Under the pieces are notes generated by a model. That model was not told the origin of the DNA, did not search any database, and saw only the letters and a list, made by a program, of their open reading frames with translations. From positions 183,034 through 247,033 of the forward strand of contig JAHDQO010000006.1 in NCBI GenBank assembly GCA_018433765.1: a stretch of 64,000 nucleotides of DNA, given 5' to 3'. Shown here piece by piece: positions 1 through 8,809 of the stretch. The position numbers and the translations under genes were made by a program. The stretch's first letter is position 1. The number at the start of each line of letters is the position of its first letter. Source of the DNA: Tissierellales bacterium (GTDB taxonomy: Bacteria; Bacillota; Clostridia; Tissierellales; Sedimentibacteraceae).

Positions 1-2
1 AT

Positions 3-128
3 ACGCCTGTACTAAACTGGAAAAAAACTACATTTTCTTCTGAAGATAGAATTGTTGAATATTCTGAAAACCTAATTAACACTACAATTCATAATTTTTA
101 TTTAGAATTTGAAACAGGCAGAAATTAA
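3..128 (+). CDS. C-terminal end of an unidentified protein (cut by window edge)
   Basis: An open frame enters from the left edge and ends with TAA at 126-128, giving 41 residues ending in LEFETGRN. It is followed after about 20 bases by a good intrinsic terminator, which supports it as a real gene end. Too little is visible to name a family. The charged, helical tail would fit the end of a small regulator, but this is only a guess. Confidence 0.5.
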   Translation, partial: TPVLNWKKTTFSSEDRIVEYSENLINTTIHNFYLEFETGRN

Positions 129-146
129 TTTACAAATAAAACAAAG

Positions 147-195
147 CCTATATCTTAATTTACATAGTAATTTAAGATATAGGTTAATTTTTTCT
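147..195 (+). terminator. Intrinsic terminator after the truncated gene
   Basis: Arms CCTATATCTTAA and TTAAGATATAGG pair around a short loop and are followed by a T-rich run (TTAATTTTTTC). It sits directly after the stop at 128. Confidence 0.8.
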
Positions 196-275
196 TGCTA
201 AAAACAATCTACTGACAAAATTGTTTATAACTCTATACAAGAAAAATGTTTGTTAAAAATCTTTAAAAGTATAAA

Positions 276-1178
276 TTATTTAGTCTTTTTTCTTACTACT
301 GGATACCATAATTCAATATAACCATATTCACGAGTTCCACCATAAATTTCAAATTCGGCACCTTCAATCTTTTCGTAATTTGAAGTCGGTAACCATTCAG
401 TATAAAATCTTTTTTGCAATGAAGTAAGAATTCTTGCTAAATCGTCATCCCACTCGAATCTTTTAGATGGAAAAATAGCATAGGTTTGTGCTGGAATATG
501 AGTAATACTATAACCTTCTGTATTACTATTTTCACCTACAAAAGAACAAAGCATATAAGGAAATGTATTTTTTTCTGTTTTTTTATAGTTTACCACACCA
601 TGAATTTTGCATAAATCTTGTGAAATAAACGAAGGTAAATTACCTGAGTCCTTAAATAACTTTTCATATAGACCATTTTTGTGACACTCTTGCCAAAGTT
701 GAGCTGGACTTTGATATCTTTTATCTCCAATTAAAGAGCCAATAGTTTCGATTCCAAAAATATCAAAAGCCTTTTTTGTTTCAATTCTGTATTCCATCTC
801 TCTTTCTCCTTTAATAGAAATTTGAAAGGATATTCGTGGATAGGCTTTAAGTATAACTCCACCATCACGCACCAACGATGGCACTATACCATGCAATGCG
901 CGAAATGCTCTGGTAAATGAAACGGGTGATTCATAACCATACTTTAACGCAACATCCATTATTTTTATATCACTGTTTTGAATTTCAAATGCTGCAAGAG
1001 TTAGTCTCCTACGTCTAATATATTCAACAAGTGATATTTCAGTTATAAACGAAAACATTTTTTGAAAATCATAAGATGAACATAATGCCATTTGAGACAC
1101 CTTATTCATGTCAATTTCATTTGTTAGATTATCCTCAACATAGTCCAATGCACGATTTATCCTTTTTAGCCAATCCAT
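276..1178 (-). CDS. AraC-family regulator with GyrI-like effector domain
   Basis: A 300-residue transcription factor. Residues 1 to about 105 form the double helix-turn-helix of the AraC/XylS family (signature around VALKYGYESPVSFTRAFR). Residues from about 128 onward match the GyrI-like/AraC effector-binding fold seen in Rob and BmrR-type multidrug sensors. I chose the ATG at 1178 because GGGAGG lies seven bases upstream; the frame also runs 21 codons further upstream without a ribosome site. Proteins of this architecture usually sense small hydrophobic or cationic molecules and activate nearby efflux or detoxification genes; the target is not identifiable here. A separate GyrI-like protein is encoded at 8944. 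Confidence 0.9.
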   Translation of the reverse strand: MDWLKRINRALDYVEDNLTNEIDMNKVSQMALCSSYDFQKMFSFITEISLVEYIRRRRLTLAAFEIQNSDIKIMDVALKYGYESPVSFTRAFRALHGIVPSLVRDGGVILKAYPRISFQISIKGEREMEYRIETKKAFDIFGIETIGSLIGDKRYQSPAQLWQECHKNGLYEKLFKDSGNLPSFISQDLCKIHGVVNYKKTEKNTFPYMLCSFVGENSNTEGYSITHIPAQTYAIFPSKRFEWDDDLARILTSLQKRFYTEWLPTSNYEKIEGAEFEIYGGTREYGYIELWYPVVRKKTK

Positions 1179-1892
1179 AAAAAACCTCCCTTCAAGAAAA
1201 AGTATATCTAAAATACAGGTTATTGTCGCAACTATTTTCACACAAAAAATGTTTGGTTAATATAATAATATAACCCAGATTTATATTAGTCAACATTACA
1301 TCTAGTACGTAATAACTTACAATTGATCCCCTAATATTTAAGAGCACAACATAGCCCCAAAGTTGGTAACAGTATGATTTTACTGTAATAGTATATACCT
1401 CTCTTTCACTCTTCATAGTTATCATTAATTAAATAATATATTAATCCTAAATCTGTTTGTATTTTTTATAAACAATTAACATTCAGCAGTTTTTTTTATT
1501 TATTATACTTAATTAATGTTTCATTCATCAAAAATAGCTATAAAAAATTTTAATTTATATATTATAAAAAGACAAATTTTACATTTTAATTTGGTAAAAT
1601 AAATATAAACATCTTTAATGTATAATTCACAACCGTCTAGATTCTACAAAACAAGGAGGGTTGAAGTTTAATAGGATTTGAAATTATTAGGAAGGAGGTA
1701 CTTTCTAAGCTATAATTAAGTAACAATAACATTATACGGCAGTGTTACTACCACAAACAACTATCAATCAATACTATCATTACATATAATAAACTTTATT
1801 AAGATTCAAACTTATATATATTATACGTAGTTAACTGCTAAATACCAATTAACAATAGCCGAACAATAAATGTTCGGCTATTTATATTTATA
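1179..1892. other. 714-base gap without a convincing gene
   Basis: Very AT-rich. A 77-codon minus frame at 1192-1425 has no ribosome site and odd composition, so I do not call it. Shine-Dalgarno-like strings (AAGGAGGG near 1652, AAGGAGGT near 1692) are not followed by a usable reading frame, which suggests decayed gene starts. The right end holds the terminator at 1850-1890. Confidence 0.5.
1850..1890. terminator. Strong hairpin at the end of the C39-like gene
   Basis: Perfect 12-bp stem AATAGCCGAACA / TGTTCGGCTATT with a 5-base loop, just past the stop of the minus-strand gene at 1893. T-runs are modest on both sides, so it may act in both directions. Confidence 0.65.
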
Positions 1893-2432
1893 TTATTCAA
1901 TAACAAAAAACATATACCCTGTTAACTTTACTAATATTTTAATATATCTGTACATTGTTATTGTATTATATTTAGTAGCCCTACAAAATGATAACTCTTT
2001 GAAAAACTCTTCATAGGCTATCTCCCTTTCATTCTGTTCAAAAGGATCAGCAACATAGAATTTTAAATTTTGTTTATCTAATCCTATAATAACTGAATAA
2101 TGTCCTACTAATTCAGGATTTTCAAACTTATTTTTTGCAAGATATATAAAAGGAATAGGAATGTTTTTTTTAAGTTGATTTTCAACCATCTTAATAAATT
2201 TAGTCTTATGCATGAATTTCAATTTTATTTTATAATTAGGTAGATGTTTTCTAAATAATTTCAAAAACTTAGTTGGAATAGCACCAAAACATCCTAGTGG
2301 CAATTCTTCCTCTAAGTCTTCTTCCTCCACTTTACATCCCAAATAATTGCTAACCATACTTAATGATGAATAGCCACATGTATACGACTTTTTCTGCTGT
2401 TGAATATCAAAATTATTTAATTTAAGCAACAT
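1893..2432 (-). CDS. C39-like papain-fold peptidase-family protein
   Basis: 179 residues with the layout of the C39-like/BtrH-type cysteine peptidase superfamily: Gln11 region, Cys19 in the motif SYTCGYSSLSM, His111 in GHYSVIIGLD and Asp129 in VADPF. These fit the oxyanion Gln and the Cys-His-Asp triad. There is no signal peptide or membrane segment, so it is probably cytoplasmic. Stand-alone members of this family act as peptidases, acyltransferases or tailoring enzymes; no bacteriocin or ABC transporter partner lies nearby, so the substrate is unknown. The ATG has a purine-rich ribosome site (AAGGAGTT) upstream. Confidence 0.75.
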   Translation of the reverse strand: MLLKLNNFDIQQQKKSYTCGYSSLSMVSNYLGCKVEEEDLEEELPLGCFGAIPTKFLKLFRKHLPNYKIKLKFMHKTKFIKMVENQLKKNIPIPFIYLAKNKFENPELVGHYSVIIGLDKQNLKFYVADPFEQNEREIAYEEFFKELSFCRATKYNTITMYRYIKILVKLTGYMFFVIE

Positions 2433-2545
2433 TATTAACTCCTTTTTCTTTGTATATACTCTTTAAAAGAATTATAAATTTGTTGCATTAATTTGTCAAG
2501 ATTACTATATTTATATATCACTATTATTTTTTATTTTATTTTTAC

Positions 2546-2574
2546 TTGCACCATTTGTGAAATTTTGCTATAAT
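2546..2574 (+). promoter_or_regulatory. SigA-type promoter for the small gene at 2629
   Basis: TTGCAC at 2546-2551, a 17-base spacer, then TATAAT at 2569-2574. It is the only good promoter between the divergent genes 1893 (minus) and 2629 (plus). Confidence 0.65.
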
Positions 2575-2628
2575 TTTACTGGGGATAATATAAAATATTG
2601 GAAATAATATATTGATGGGGGGATTAAG

Positions 2629-2832
2629 TTGTCAGATCTTAATAAATTAAAGATGTTATTAAATAATGGTTACCTTATTAGCAATATCAAAGGAATTTAT
2701 TATGCAGGATGTGAAATAGATTTACATTTATCTTCTTCTGGAACATTACTTGAAGATTATGGCGAAAAAACATCAATCTTTACTTATTCTGAAAAACTTT
2801 TTGACTATGCTTATCAAGCTTATAAAAATTAA
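2629..2832 (+). CDS. Small hypothetical protein, 67 aa
   Basis: Starts with TTG at 2629 behind a strong GGGGGGATT ribosome site. The protein is soluble and acidic-neutral with no motif I recognise. It is a monocistronic unit with its own promoter (2546) and terminator (2967), typical of the single-gene layout of this flank. Confidence 0.6.
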   Translation: MSDLNKLKMLLNNGYLISNIKGIYYAGCEIDLHLSSSGTLLEDYGEKTSIFTYSEKLFDYAYQAYKN

Positions 2833-2966
2833 AATCAAATTACTATTTTATCTTTTTCAATAAGTGATAATTTAGAATATGATTATAATTTATGAATAAT
2901 ATTTAAATAAGTATATTATTTGATTGGGAAGCATCTTAGTTATCTAAAAACTTAATAAGCAATAAT

Positions 2967-3000
2967 ATAACCCCATATCACTTATATGGGGTTACTTTTA
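2967..3000 (+). terminator. Intrinsic terminator
   Basis: AACCCCATAT / ATATGGGGTT stem with a 4-base loop followed by TACTTTTATT, downstream of the 2629 gene. Confidence 0.85.
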
Positions 3001-3011
3001 TTGTATAATTC

Positions 3012-3534
3012 TTTACGCAACCTGCTTTTAAACTAATATACTATTGCATAATAAATAAATTACTATTAAGATTGGAGGAATAGAATGTTAAAAAATCTTA
3101 ATAATTTAAGCATGAAAAGAAACTGGAAAGAAGCAATTGTATTTTATATAGCATATTCATTATTAGCACTTTTAATTGGTTTTTTGACAGGTAGTATAGT
3201 AGGATTAATAAATCCTACATCTCTTACAGTAAGTATTACAGCAGGATCAATTGTTGGTACAATTTACTGTCTAATTTTATATTATCTAATTTGTATTAAG
3301 AAGAAGCAAACTTCATTTTTATTTATTATATTAGGTATAATTACTGGTATTATATCCTTTTACTTAGGCAATTTAATTTCTTTAATAATTGTAGCTTTTA
3401 TTACTACAAGAGAAAACAAAGCTGAAATTGTTGTTAAAAAAGATTCTGAGATAGATGAATATATTGAAACTCAAACTGAAAAAATAGAAAATAAGTAGTA
3501 TAACCATTTAAATCATTACAACAGGTTGCGTAAA
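3012..3534. repeat. Perfect 13-bp inverted repeats bracketing one gene
   Basis: TTTACGCAACCTG at 3012-3024 and its exact complement CAGGTTGCGTAAA at 3522-3534 flank the membrane-protein gene at 3085. The unit of about 520 bases contains one gene and nothing else, like a small cassette or non-autonomous mobile unit. No obvious target duplication was seen. Confidence 0.6.
3085..3498 (+). CDS. Small integral membrane protein, 137 aa
   Basis: Three to four hydrophobic segments (about residues 17-42, 47-71, 77-106) with a charged cytoplasmic tail rich in Glu and Lys. The ribosome site TTGGAGGAATAG precedes the ATG. I do not recognise the family. It is enclosed by 13-bp inverted repeats (3012-3024, 3522-3534) and followed by a terminator at 3579. 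Confidence 0.7.
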   Translation: MLKNLNNLSMKRNWKEAIVFYIAYSLLALLIGFLTGSIVGLINPTSLTVSITAGSIVGTIYCLILYYLICIKKKQTSFLFIILGIITGIISFYLGNLISLIIVAFITTRENKAEIVVKKDSEIDEYIETQTEKIENK

Positions 3535-3578
3535 AAAATTATTAATTAATTTTAATATAAATCAAAATATTAAAACTT

Positions 3579-3626
3579 AAAAATAAAGTTTACAATTATT
3601 TATAACTGCAAACTTTATTTTTTATA
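3579..3626 (+). terminator. Intrinsic terminator
   Basis: AAATAAAGTTT pairs with AAACTTTATTT around a 20-base loop and is followed by TTTTTATA. Located between convergent genes 3085 (plus) and 3638 (minus), so it may serve both. Confidence 0.7.
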
Positions 3627-3637
3627 TCATAATTATA

Positions 3638-3838
3638 TTAATCTTCATATGTATTTACTGTATTGCATTTAGTGCATTTTAATTCTATGTGCCCTATTTT
3701 GTAATCCTTTTCAATTTTCCCTAATAATTTATTACATTTTTTACATCTCAATTCTCGTGCTTCATTTTTTATTAAATAATATTTATATATTGGTTTAGCT
3801 TTTTCGTATATAGAATATGTTCTACTATATATATTCAT
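3638..3838 (-). CDS. Com-like zinc-finger protein (host copy)
   Basis: 66 residues. The C-terminal half carries two CxxC knuckles (CKKCNKLLG and CTKCN) in the arrangement of the Mu Com family, small zinc-binding RNA/DNA-binding regulators common in phages. A close paralogue is encoded in the prophage at 43821-43979, with the same ribosome-site sequence (GGGGCGTG) at the same distance from an ATG. That match is why I place the start at 3838 rather than the GTG at 3844. The N-terminal 30 residues differ between copies. A phage origin for this host copy is likely but inferred. Confidence 0.7.
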   Translation of the reverse strand: MNIYSRTYSIYEKAKPIYKYYLIKNEARELRCKKCNKLLGKIEKDYKIGHIELKCTKCNTVNTYED

Positions 3839-4016
3839 TTTCACGCCCCTTTACATTTTATCTACTTATAACATACTCCACTAAGTTTAAAGTTTCCTTA
3901 AGTTTTGTATAATTTAGTGTTATATCTTTCTAACTTTGCTATAATTTATTTAATATTAATTTAAAATTAAAAGAGGATTCATATGAACTTAGAAAACTTT
4001 TTATTATTAATTTGAT

Positions 4017-4898
4017 TTATTTATATTTATCAAACCATTTGAAAATTTCATCATGTATCTCAGTTCTTTTATTATTTATATTATGATCCTCATTTGGATA
4101 TATAATTAATTTGTAATCCTTACCATATCGCTTAAGTTTCTCGCCCATTTTCTCTGCTTGGCTTACTTGTGCTCGCCAATCCCTACTGCCGTGAAGAATA
4201 AGCATAGGTACATTTACTTCGTCTGCCCAATAATAGGCTGATCGCTTTATATATTCTTCTTCTTTTTTTTCTGGTGTACCACCAATAAGTGTTGAAAGTA
4301 CATCTTTCATTTGCTGTTCTCTTTCATTGTATAATTGAATAAGATCACTTGGAGCACCAATAACTGCTGCAGCCTTTATATCGTCAGATTTTCTACACGC
4401 TATATAGGTCATCATTCCACCTCTTGATTCTCCAAACATAAAAATCTTTTCTTTATTTACATATGGTAAATCTTTTGCAATTTCTATTAAATTTAGTACA
4501 TCATTTAAGTCGCTACCTCCAAATTCTTCTCTGCCTTCTCCCCCATCATTACCCCTATATTGTGATGCTAATACTACATATCCTTCTGAAGCTATTTTTA
4601 CAAAATATTTTCCAGCTGATGAATCTGAAGTCACACCTAATTCTCTATTTCCACCACGGTTATATATAATAACAGGTAGCTTTCCATCAATATTTTTAGG
4701 CTTAACTAAAAAACCTACAACTTCTAAGTTATCACTTAAATAGATTATCTTTTTACAATCAATTGAACTATTATTATCATACGGTTGAATTGCTTTTTCA
4801 CTTAATATTTGCGGTCTCCCTTTATTACTACAACTTGTCGTCATAAGTAATATTACAGATATTATGAATACAAAAATTGAATATATTTTACCTCTCAT
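4017..4898 (-). CDS. Lipoprotein alpha/beta hydrolase, S9 prolyl-oligopeptidase-like
   Basis: 293 residues. The N-terminus is a lipoprotein signal (hydrophobic 6-20, lipobox ending at Cys23), so it should be anchored outside the membrane. The rest is the dienelactone hydrolase/S9 peptidase fold with Ser158 in GESRGG, Asp240 in GSRDW and His272 in NEDHN forming the triad. It probably acts as an extracellular peptidase or esterase; substrate unknown. It is divergent from another alpha/beta hydrolase at 5134, with a repeat-type promoter between them. Confidence 0.85.
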   Translation of the reverse strand: MRGKIYSIFVFIISVILLMTTSCSNKGRPQILSEKAIQPYDNNSSIDCKKIIYLSDNLEVVGFLVKPKNIDGKLPVIIYNRGGNRELGVTSDSSAGKYFVKIASEGYVVLASQYRGNDGGEGREEFGGSDLNDVLNLIEIAKDLPYVNKEKIFMFGESRGGMMTYIACRKSDDIKAAAVIGAPSDLIQLYNEREQQMKDVLSTLIGGTPEKKEEEYIKRSAYYWADEVNVPMLILHGSRDWRAQVSQAEKMGEKLKRYGKDYKLIIYPNEDHNINNKRTEIHDEIFKWFDKYK

Positions 4899-4973
4899 TT
4901 CTTTAATTCCCCCTATATAGAATAATTATAAATTAATTATTCAATTATTTCAATAAATGTAATTACCTATTTA

Positions 4974-5133
4974 GGGACGGTACTTTTTTGTGTCCAATAT
5001 AAAGCTATATATCATTAAAAAAATTAAATTTTATGTTATTTCTTGTAATATTTTAGGATATTTGTTATAATTACTCAGCAATTATTTGTAATAAATTTTA
5101 TATCTTCCCTATTAAACTACTAAATAAGGAAGA
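4974..5133 (+). promoter_or_regulatory. Host copy of the repeated promoter element
   Basis: Begins GGGACGGTACTTTTTTGT and contains TTGTAA (5043-5048), a 17-base spacer and extended -10 TGTTATAAT (TATAAT 5066-5071). It matches the cassette-island copies at 52635, 54731, 56991 and 59563. The downstream hairpin arms CTTCCCTATT and AATAAGGAAG are also kept, but the hydrolase ATG (5134) follows at once, so the anti-terminator/terminator part is missing and the ribosome site AAGGAAG lies inside the hairpin. Confidence 0.8.
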
Positions 5134-6147
5134 ATGAATATATTACAAAAAATTAATTTGAAGGGAAGATACTTACTTTTGAGAAAAAGCATAAAAAAAA
5201 CACTTAAAATTATTTTAATTATTTTAGTATTGATACTAGCTTGTATTACCATATATTTAGTTAGCTTTATGACGAAATTAAAGAAGTACAATCCAAGTGA
5301 AGGTGATAATTATTATTGGTCTTATTATGTGTACATATCTAATGAGGTCAAACAAAATTTAGAAAAAGGCGATAATGTTAACATATTAGTTTTACCTAAT
5401 AATTCAATGGGAGTTTCTGATAATATGTCAAAGCATGAATTTTTTTCAATATTCCATGCATTAGTAGGTCATATTATGTTTGAAGATTTAAATACCATCA
5501 TACTAGTTCCTATTTTCCCACGACCACAAGAGCAAAACTTAATTTATACTCATGCACTTGACCGAGATGTCATGATAACTGATATTAAGGAACTTCAAAG
5601 ACTTGACTTACAACTTATTGCAATGATAGATGAAGTAAGAGGAAGAAATGAAAAATGGAAAATTAATAAAAAGGTATTAATGTGGGGATTTTCTGCAAGC
5701 GGAATGTATACAAACAGATTTACTTTATTACACCCAGATAGAGTGTCAGCATCGGTAGTTGGCTCTCCCGGTGGTTGGCCTATAGCACCTGTAAAGGAAT
5801 GGCAAAATGAATTTTTAAGATATCCTATTGGAATAGGAGATTTTTATGAATTAACTGGGGAAAAATTTGATTTTAATACCTATAAAAATGTACCACAATT
5901 TTTGTTTCTAGGTGAAAAAGATACTAATGACTCGGTTCCTTATGATGATGGATTTGATAATGAGGATGAAAATTTAATAAATAAATTATTTGAAAATGAA
6001 CCCATCAAACGTTGGAAATATGCTGAGAAAATTTATAATGAAGTTGGCATAAATGCAGAATTTAAAGTATATAATGGCATGGGTCATCGTCCATCACTAG
6101 AATCCTTTAAAGATGCTAAAGAATTCTTTAAAAAGAATATGAAATAA
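5134..6147 (+). CDS. Membrane-anchored alpha/beta hydrolase
   Basis: 337 residues with an N-terminal membrane anchor (about 22-46) and an outside hydrolase domain. The nucleophile elbow is WGFSASG around Ser187; a late Asp (GEKDTND) and His (GMGHRPS) complete a plausible triad. The family resembles uncharacterised Firmicute hydrolases related to esterases. Its expression should come from the repeat promoter at 5043-5071, with the ribosome site paired in a leader hairpin. No operon partner is seen. Confidence 0.75.
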   Translation: MNILQKINLKGRYLLLRKSIKKTLKIILIILVLILACITIYLVSFMTKLKKYNPSEGDNYYWSYYVYISNEVKQNLEKGDNVNILVLPNNSMGVSDNMSKHEFFSIFHALVGHIMFEDLNTIILVPIFPRPQEQNLIYTHALDRDVMITDIKELQRLDLQLIAMIDEVRGRNEKWKINKKVLMWGFSASGMYTNRFTLLHPDRVSASVVGSPGGWPIAPVKEWQNEFLRYPIGIGDFYELTGEKFDFNTYKNVPQFLFLGEKDTNDSVPYDDGFDNEDENLINKLFENEPIKRWKYAEKIYNEVGINAEFKVYNGMGHRPSLESFKDAKEFFKKNMK

Positions 6148-6159
6148 ATAATATATTTT

Positions 6160-6232
6160 GACACGGTAGTTTTTTGCATCAAGTTTCCAATGATGTTTTT
6201 AATTCTTTATTGTTTCTAGTAATATTTTAAAT
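6160..6232 (+). repeat. Decayed copy of the repeated promoter element
   Basis: ACACGGTAGTTTTTTGCATC and the following TTTCTAGTAATATTTTAAATT align with the start and -35 region of the repeat family, but the -10 and leader are gone. It sits just before the gene at 6251. Confidence 0.55.
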
Positions 6233-6250
6233 TATAGGAGATGAACTATA

Positions 6251-6796
6251 TTGAAACAAATTCACAATGAAGCAAAAAAACTCTATGAAAATATTAAAAA
6301 ATATAGTACTTCAGATGTAGCACACAAAATTTCTTTTGAGATGGATTTACCATTATCTCCAACAAAAAGTAAAAAAAATAAATGGGTAAAATTTATATCC
6401 CGTGAACTTGAAAAGCAATTTGACGAAAATACTATAAAGAATATTAGAATGGGTTGTTATTGTACGGAAAATGGGAAACTAGACGAAAGTAAAAAATTTA
6501 TTAAAGATATTTATGATATTTCAACTTCTATAGATGACTTTGTTGATAAAATGAATGTATATGATGTAGGATGGTATCTAAAAGATGAATGCTTATTCAC
6601 AAAATATACTTCTTGTCCTTGCCCAATGCTTGAAGGTATTGATATTCTACCTACAAAAACTTGGTGCTACTGCACGGTTGGTTATAATAAAGAAATATTT
6701 GAATATGTTTTTAATTGTGAAGTTGAAATTGAATTAATAGAAAGCATTAAAATGGGTAATAATCAATGTCTTATGAAAGTTAAACCACTTCATTAA
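6251..6796 (+). CDS. DUF6144-like hypothetical protein
   Basis: 181 residues starting with TTG at 6251 behind AGGAGATGAAC. Cysteine-rich patches (GCYCTE, SCPCPML, WCYCTVGY) and the aromatic context look like the DUF6144 family of Clostridia; the enzymatic role is unknown. There is no signal peptide. It may be cotranscribed with 6865, since the gap is about 70 bases without a terminator. Confidence 0.6.
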   Translation: MKQIHNEAKKLYENIKKYSTSDVAHKISFEMDLPLSPTKSKKNKWVKFISRELEKQFDENTIKNIRMGCYCTENGKLDESKKFIKDIYDISTSIDDFVDKMNVYDVGWYLKDECLFTKYTSCPCPMLEGIDILPTKTWCYCTVGYNKEIFEYVFNCEVEIELIESIKMGNNQCLMKVKPLH

Positions 6797-6864
6797 AATT
6801 TATTTGTTACTCATTTTCTATTTACACATATATTTTATTAATTATTATATAGGAGAAAATTATA

Positions 6865-7461
6865 TTGAAAAATAATAAATATATTGAAAACTTTAATCTT
6901 ATAAAAGAACAATTCGAAATTGAAGGATATAGTAGCAAAAAATGCGTACTCTCGTTTATAAAATTAAATATCTTAGCATTTATTTCTTCAATTCCTTTAG
7001 CAGCAATATGCATTGTATTGTTTTTCTTAATAAAACGTAGCGGTACAATGAAAATATCAATATCAGTAATAATTCTTTTATGGGCTGTTACTCTTGTAAG
7101 TATTTTTGTACATGAATTTTTACATGGTGTCGCATGGAGTTTTTACTGTAAAAAAGGATGGCAAAGTATTCACATTGGAGTTCTGTGGAAAAAACTAACT
7201 CCTTATTGTCACTGTATGGAGCCACTTAAATTTAAGCAATACATATTTGGAAGTCTTATGCCTCTAATAGTACTTGGTCTTGGAATGTTCTTGTTGTCAC
7301 TTTTAACAAGTAACTTATTTTGGCTTTTATTAAGCATTATCAACATTGTTTTTGCAGGTGGAGATATAGCTTCGACTATTATACTTATAAGACACAAAAA
7401 TGATTTGATAGTTGACGATCCCTCTGAATGTGGATTTTGGGCTTTCAGTAAAAATGTATAG
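6865..7461 (+). CDS. DUF3267 putative membrane zincin
   Basis: 198 residues, four membrane segments, and the zinc-protease signature HEFLH at residues 83-87 inside the second hydrophobic segment, as in the DUF3267 family of putative intramembrane metalloproteases. It starts with TTG at 6865 behind AGGAGAAAATT. Substrate unknown. The neighbouring 89-aa membrane protein is on the opposite strand. Confidence 0.8.
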   Translation: MKNNKYIENFNLIKEQFEIEGYSSKKCVLSFIKLNILAFISSIPLAAICIVLFFLIKRSGTMKISISVIILLWAVTLVSIFVHEFLHGVAWSFYCKKGWQSIHIGVLWKKLTPYCHCMEPLKFKQYIFGSLMPLIVLGLGMFLLSLLTSNLFWLLLSIINIVFAGGDIASTIILIRHKNDLIVDDPSECGFWAFSKNV

Positions 7462-7495
7462 ATCTTTATAATAAAATAACATTAAACCACCATTC

Positions 7496-7765
7496 CTAAA
7501 GTCCAAACATTTCCGCAAGGTCACCTACAGCTAAAGTCCCCCATAGTATAACAATACCCAAGATAATTTTTGATTTATACGAAATTGAAAAATTGAATTT
7601 TCTCTTAAAAATGGTGTCTGTGTGAGGAAAATAAATTAAAGAAAGAATAATATATAAAACTCCCGGAACAAGGTCTACCAAAAACACATTTAATACACCA
7701 ATTACAAAAAAAACTATACCGAATATAAAACAGATTACGTTTAGAACATTTGATTTTTTATCCAT
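7496..7765 (-). CDS. Small membrane protein, 89 aa
   Basis: Three predicted hydrophobic segments (about 8-30, 34-46, 66-80) and no recognised domain. The ribosome site AAAAGGAGAAATATTT precedes the ATG. Convergent with the DUF3267 gene. Confidence 0.6.
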   Translation of the reverse strand: MDKKSNVLNVICFIFGIVFFVIGVLNVFLVDLVPGVLYIILSLIYFPHTDTIFKRKFNFSISYKSKIILGIVILWGTLAVGDLAEMFGL

Positions 7766-7898
7766 AAATATTTCTCCTTTTTGACATTTACTATTTCATG
7801 ATGCCACTATACATGTAATATTTATGAAGTAATCATATTGATTATGTAATAATGATTGAAAATTTATTTCATTATCTTGTTACATAATCCTAATTTCA

Positions 7899-8072
7899 TT
7901 AATCTTCTTTTTCTTTCTTCTTACTTTGAGACATATTGTCTAGTATAACTCCTGCTAATAGTCCAAAGCACATACCCATACTTAGATTGTCAATTATTAT
8001 GCCAAACGTTACTCCAAAACATAATCCTAATGGAATATACATTCCACTAAATTCTTTATCTTTTTTACTCAT
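7899..8072 (-). CDS. Small glycine-rich membrane protein (host copy A)
   Basis: 57 residues: a charged N-terminus, two glycine-rich hydrophobic helices (about 12-46) and a Lys/Glu tail (SKKKEKED). Very close to the prophage protein at 39584-39757. Preceded by 8089, and the pair is kept in the same order in the prophage. Function unknown; the twin helices with GxxxG spacing suggest an oligomerising membrane protein. Confidence 0.7.
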   Translation of the reverse strand: MSKKDKEFSGMYIPLGLCFGVTFGIIIDNLSMGMCFGLLAGVILDNMSQSKKKEKED

Positions 8073-8088
8073 CATCACACCTCTAATA

Positions 8089-8277
8089 CTAATCTTTTTC
8101 TTTAGCAGCTAAAATCTTATCTAATTTTTCTATAATTACAAAAAGCATTGCTCCAATAATAGACACACTGTAAAGTATTGCCCCTGATATACCTGATTCA
8201 ACACCTGTATAACCAATTAAGAGTGCATCAATAATAAATCCTATAATAAATATTAATATAAATACTCCAAAAACCAA
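8089..8277 (-). CDS. Small membrane protein (host copy B)
   Basis: 62 residues with two hydrophobic helices and a charged C-terminus (EKLDKILAAKEKD). Its paralogue is at 39776-39955 in the prophage. It lies directly upstream of 7899 and is probably translated from the same transcript. Confidence 0.7.
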   Translation of the reverse strand: MVFGVFILIFIIGFIIDALLIGYTGVESGISGAILYSVSIIGAMLFVIIEKLDKILAAKEKD

Positions 8278-8601
8278 AATTTCAATTCCTTTCTTCTAAA
8301 CATAAAACAAGAATATATTAATTATCAAAATTTGTCAAGAAGAACCATTTTAGTTTTCTAGAATATTAGCAATTATAATATTACTAACTGACATTTTCCC
8401 TAATGATTGATATTTTATACACATTTATGGTCCATTCAACTCTTTTCAAAATAGAATATTGTTTTAAAATTACTATATTGTAATACTTGTAAAAATTTGT
8501 TATAATATGTTTAATTGTGCTTTAATCTTTTAAAGCATATTGTTTTTAGAAAACTAAAAATATTTAAACACATAATAAGAATAATAAAGGAGCATAAATT
8601 T
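8278..8601 (+). promoter_or_regulatory. 324-base intergenic region with promoter 8478-8506
   Basis: The left part (to about 8340) is homologous to 39958-40015 upstream of the prophage membrane-protein pair. On the plus strand TTGTAA (8478-8483), a 17-base spacer and TATAAT (8501-8506) form a promoter with the same TGTTATAAT extended -10 as the repeat family. GCTTTA/TAAAGC hairpin arms follow at 8518-8535. No gene was found. Confidence 0.65.
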
Positions 8602-8787
8602 ATGTATGAATATAAATATGTTGAAACAAATCTAGGAGGTTTTTTCACAGAAGCTAACCATCGTGAAATTATTGATAAATATGCAAAAGAAGGCTGGCGA
8701 TTAGTTCAAGTACTTCCTACGAATTATAACGGGCATGGTAAACCTACACAATATGAAATTATTTTTGAAAGAAAGATAAATATATAG
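8602..8787 (+). CDS. DUF4177 family protein
   Basis: 61 residues beginning MYEYKYVE and containing REIIDKYAKEGWRLVQ, the hallmark of DUF4177. I start at 8602 because AAAGGAG lies nine bases upstream; the frame extends 29 codons further with no ribosome site. Small beta-alpha protein of unknown function. The leader element at 8810 begins just after the stop. Confidence 0.8.
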   Translation: MYEYKYVETNLGGFFTEANHREIIDKYAKEGWRLVQVLPTNYNGHGKPTQYEIIFERKINI

Positions 8788-8809
8788 TAGATTACTAGTG
8801 AATAAAAGA

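Noticed and set aside
1192..1425. 77-codon minus-strand frame
   Set aside because: No ribosome site, unusual residue composition and overlap with the regulatory region of the AraC gene.
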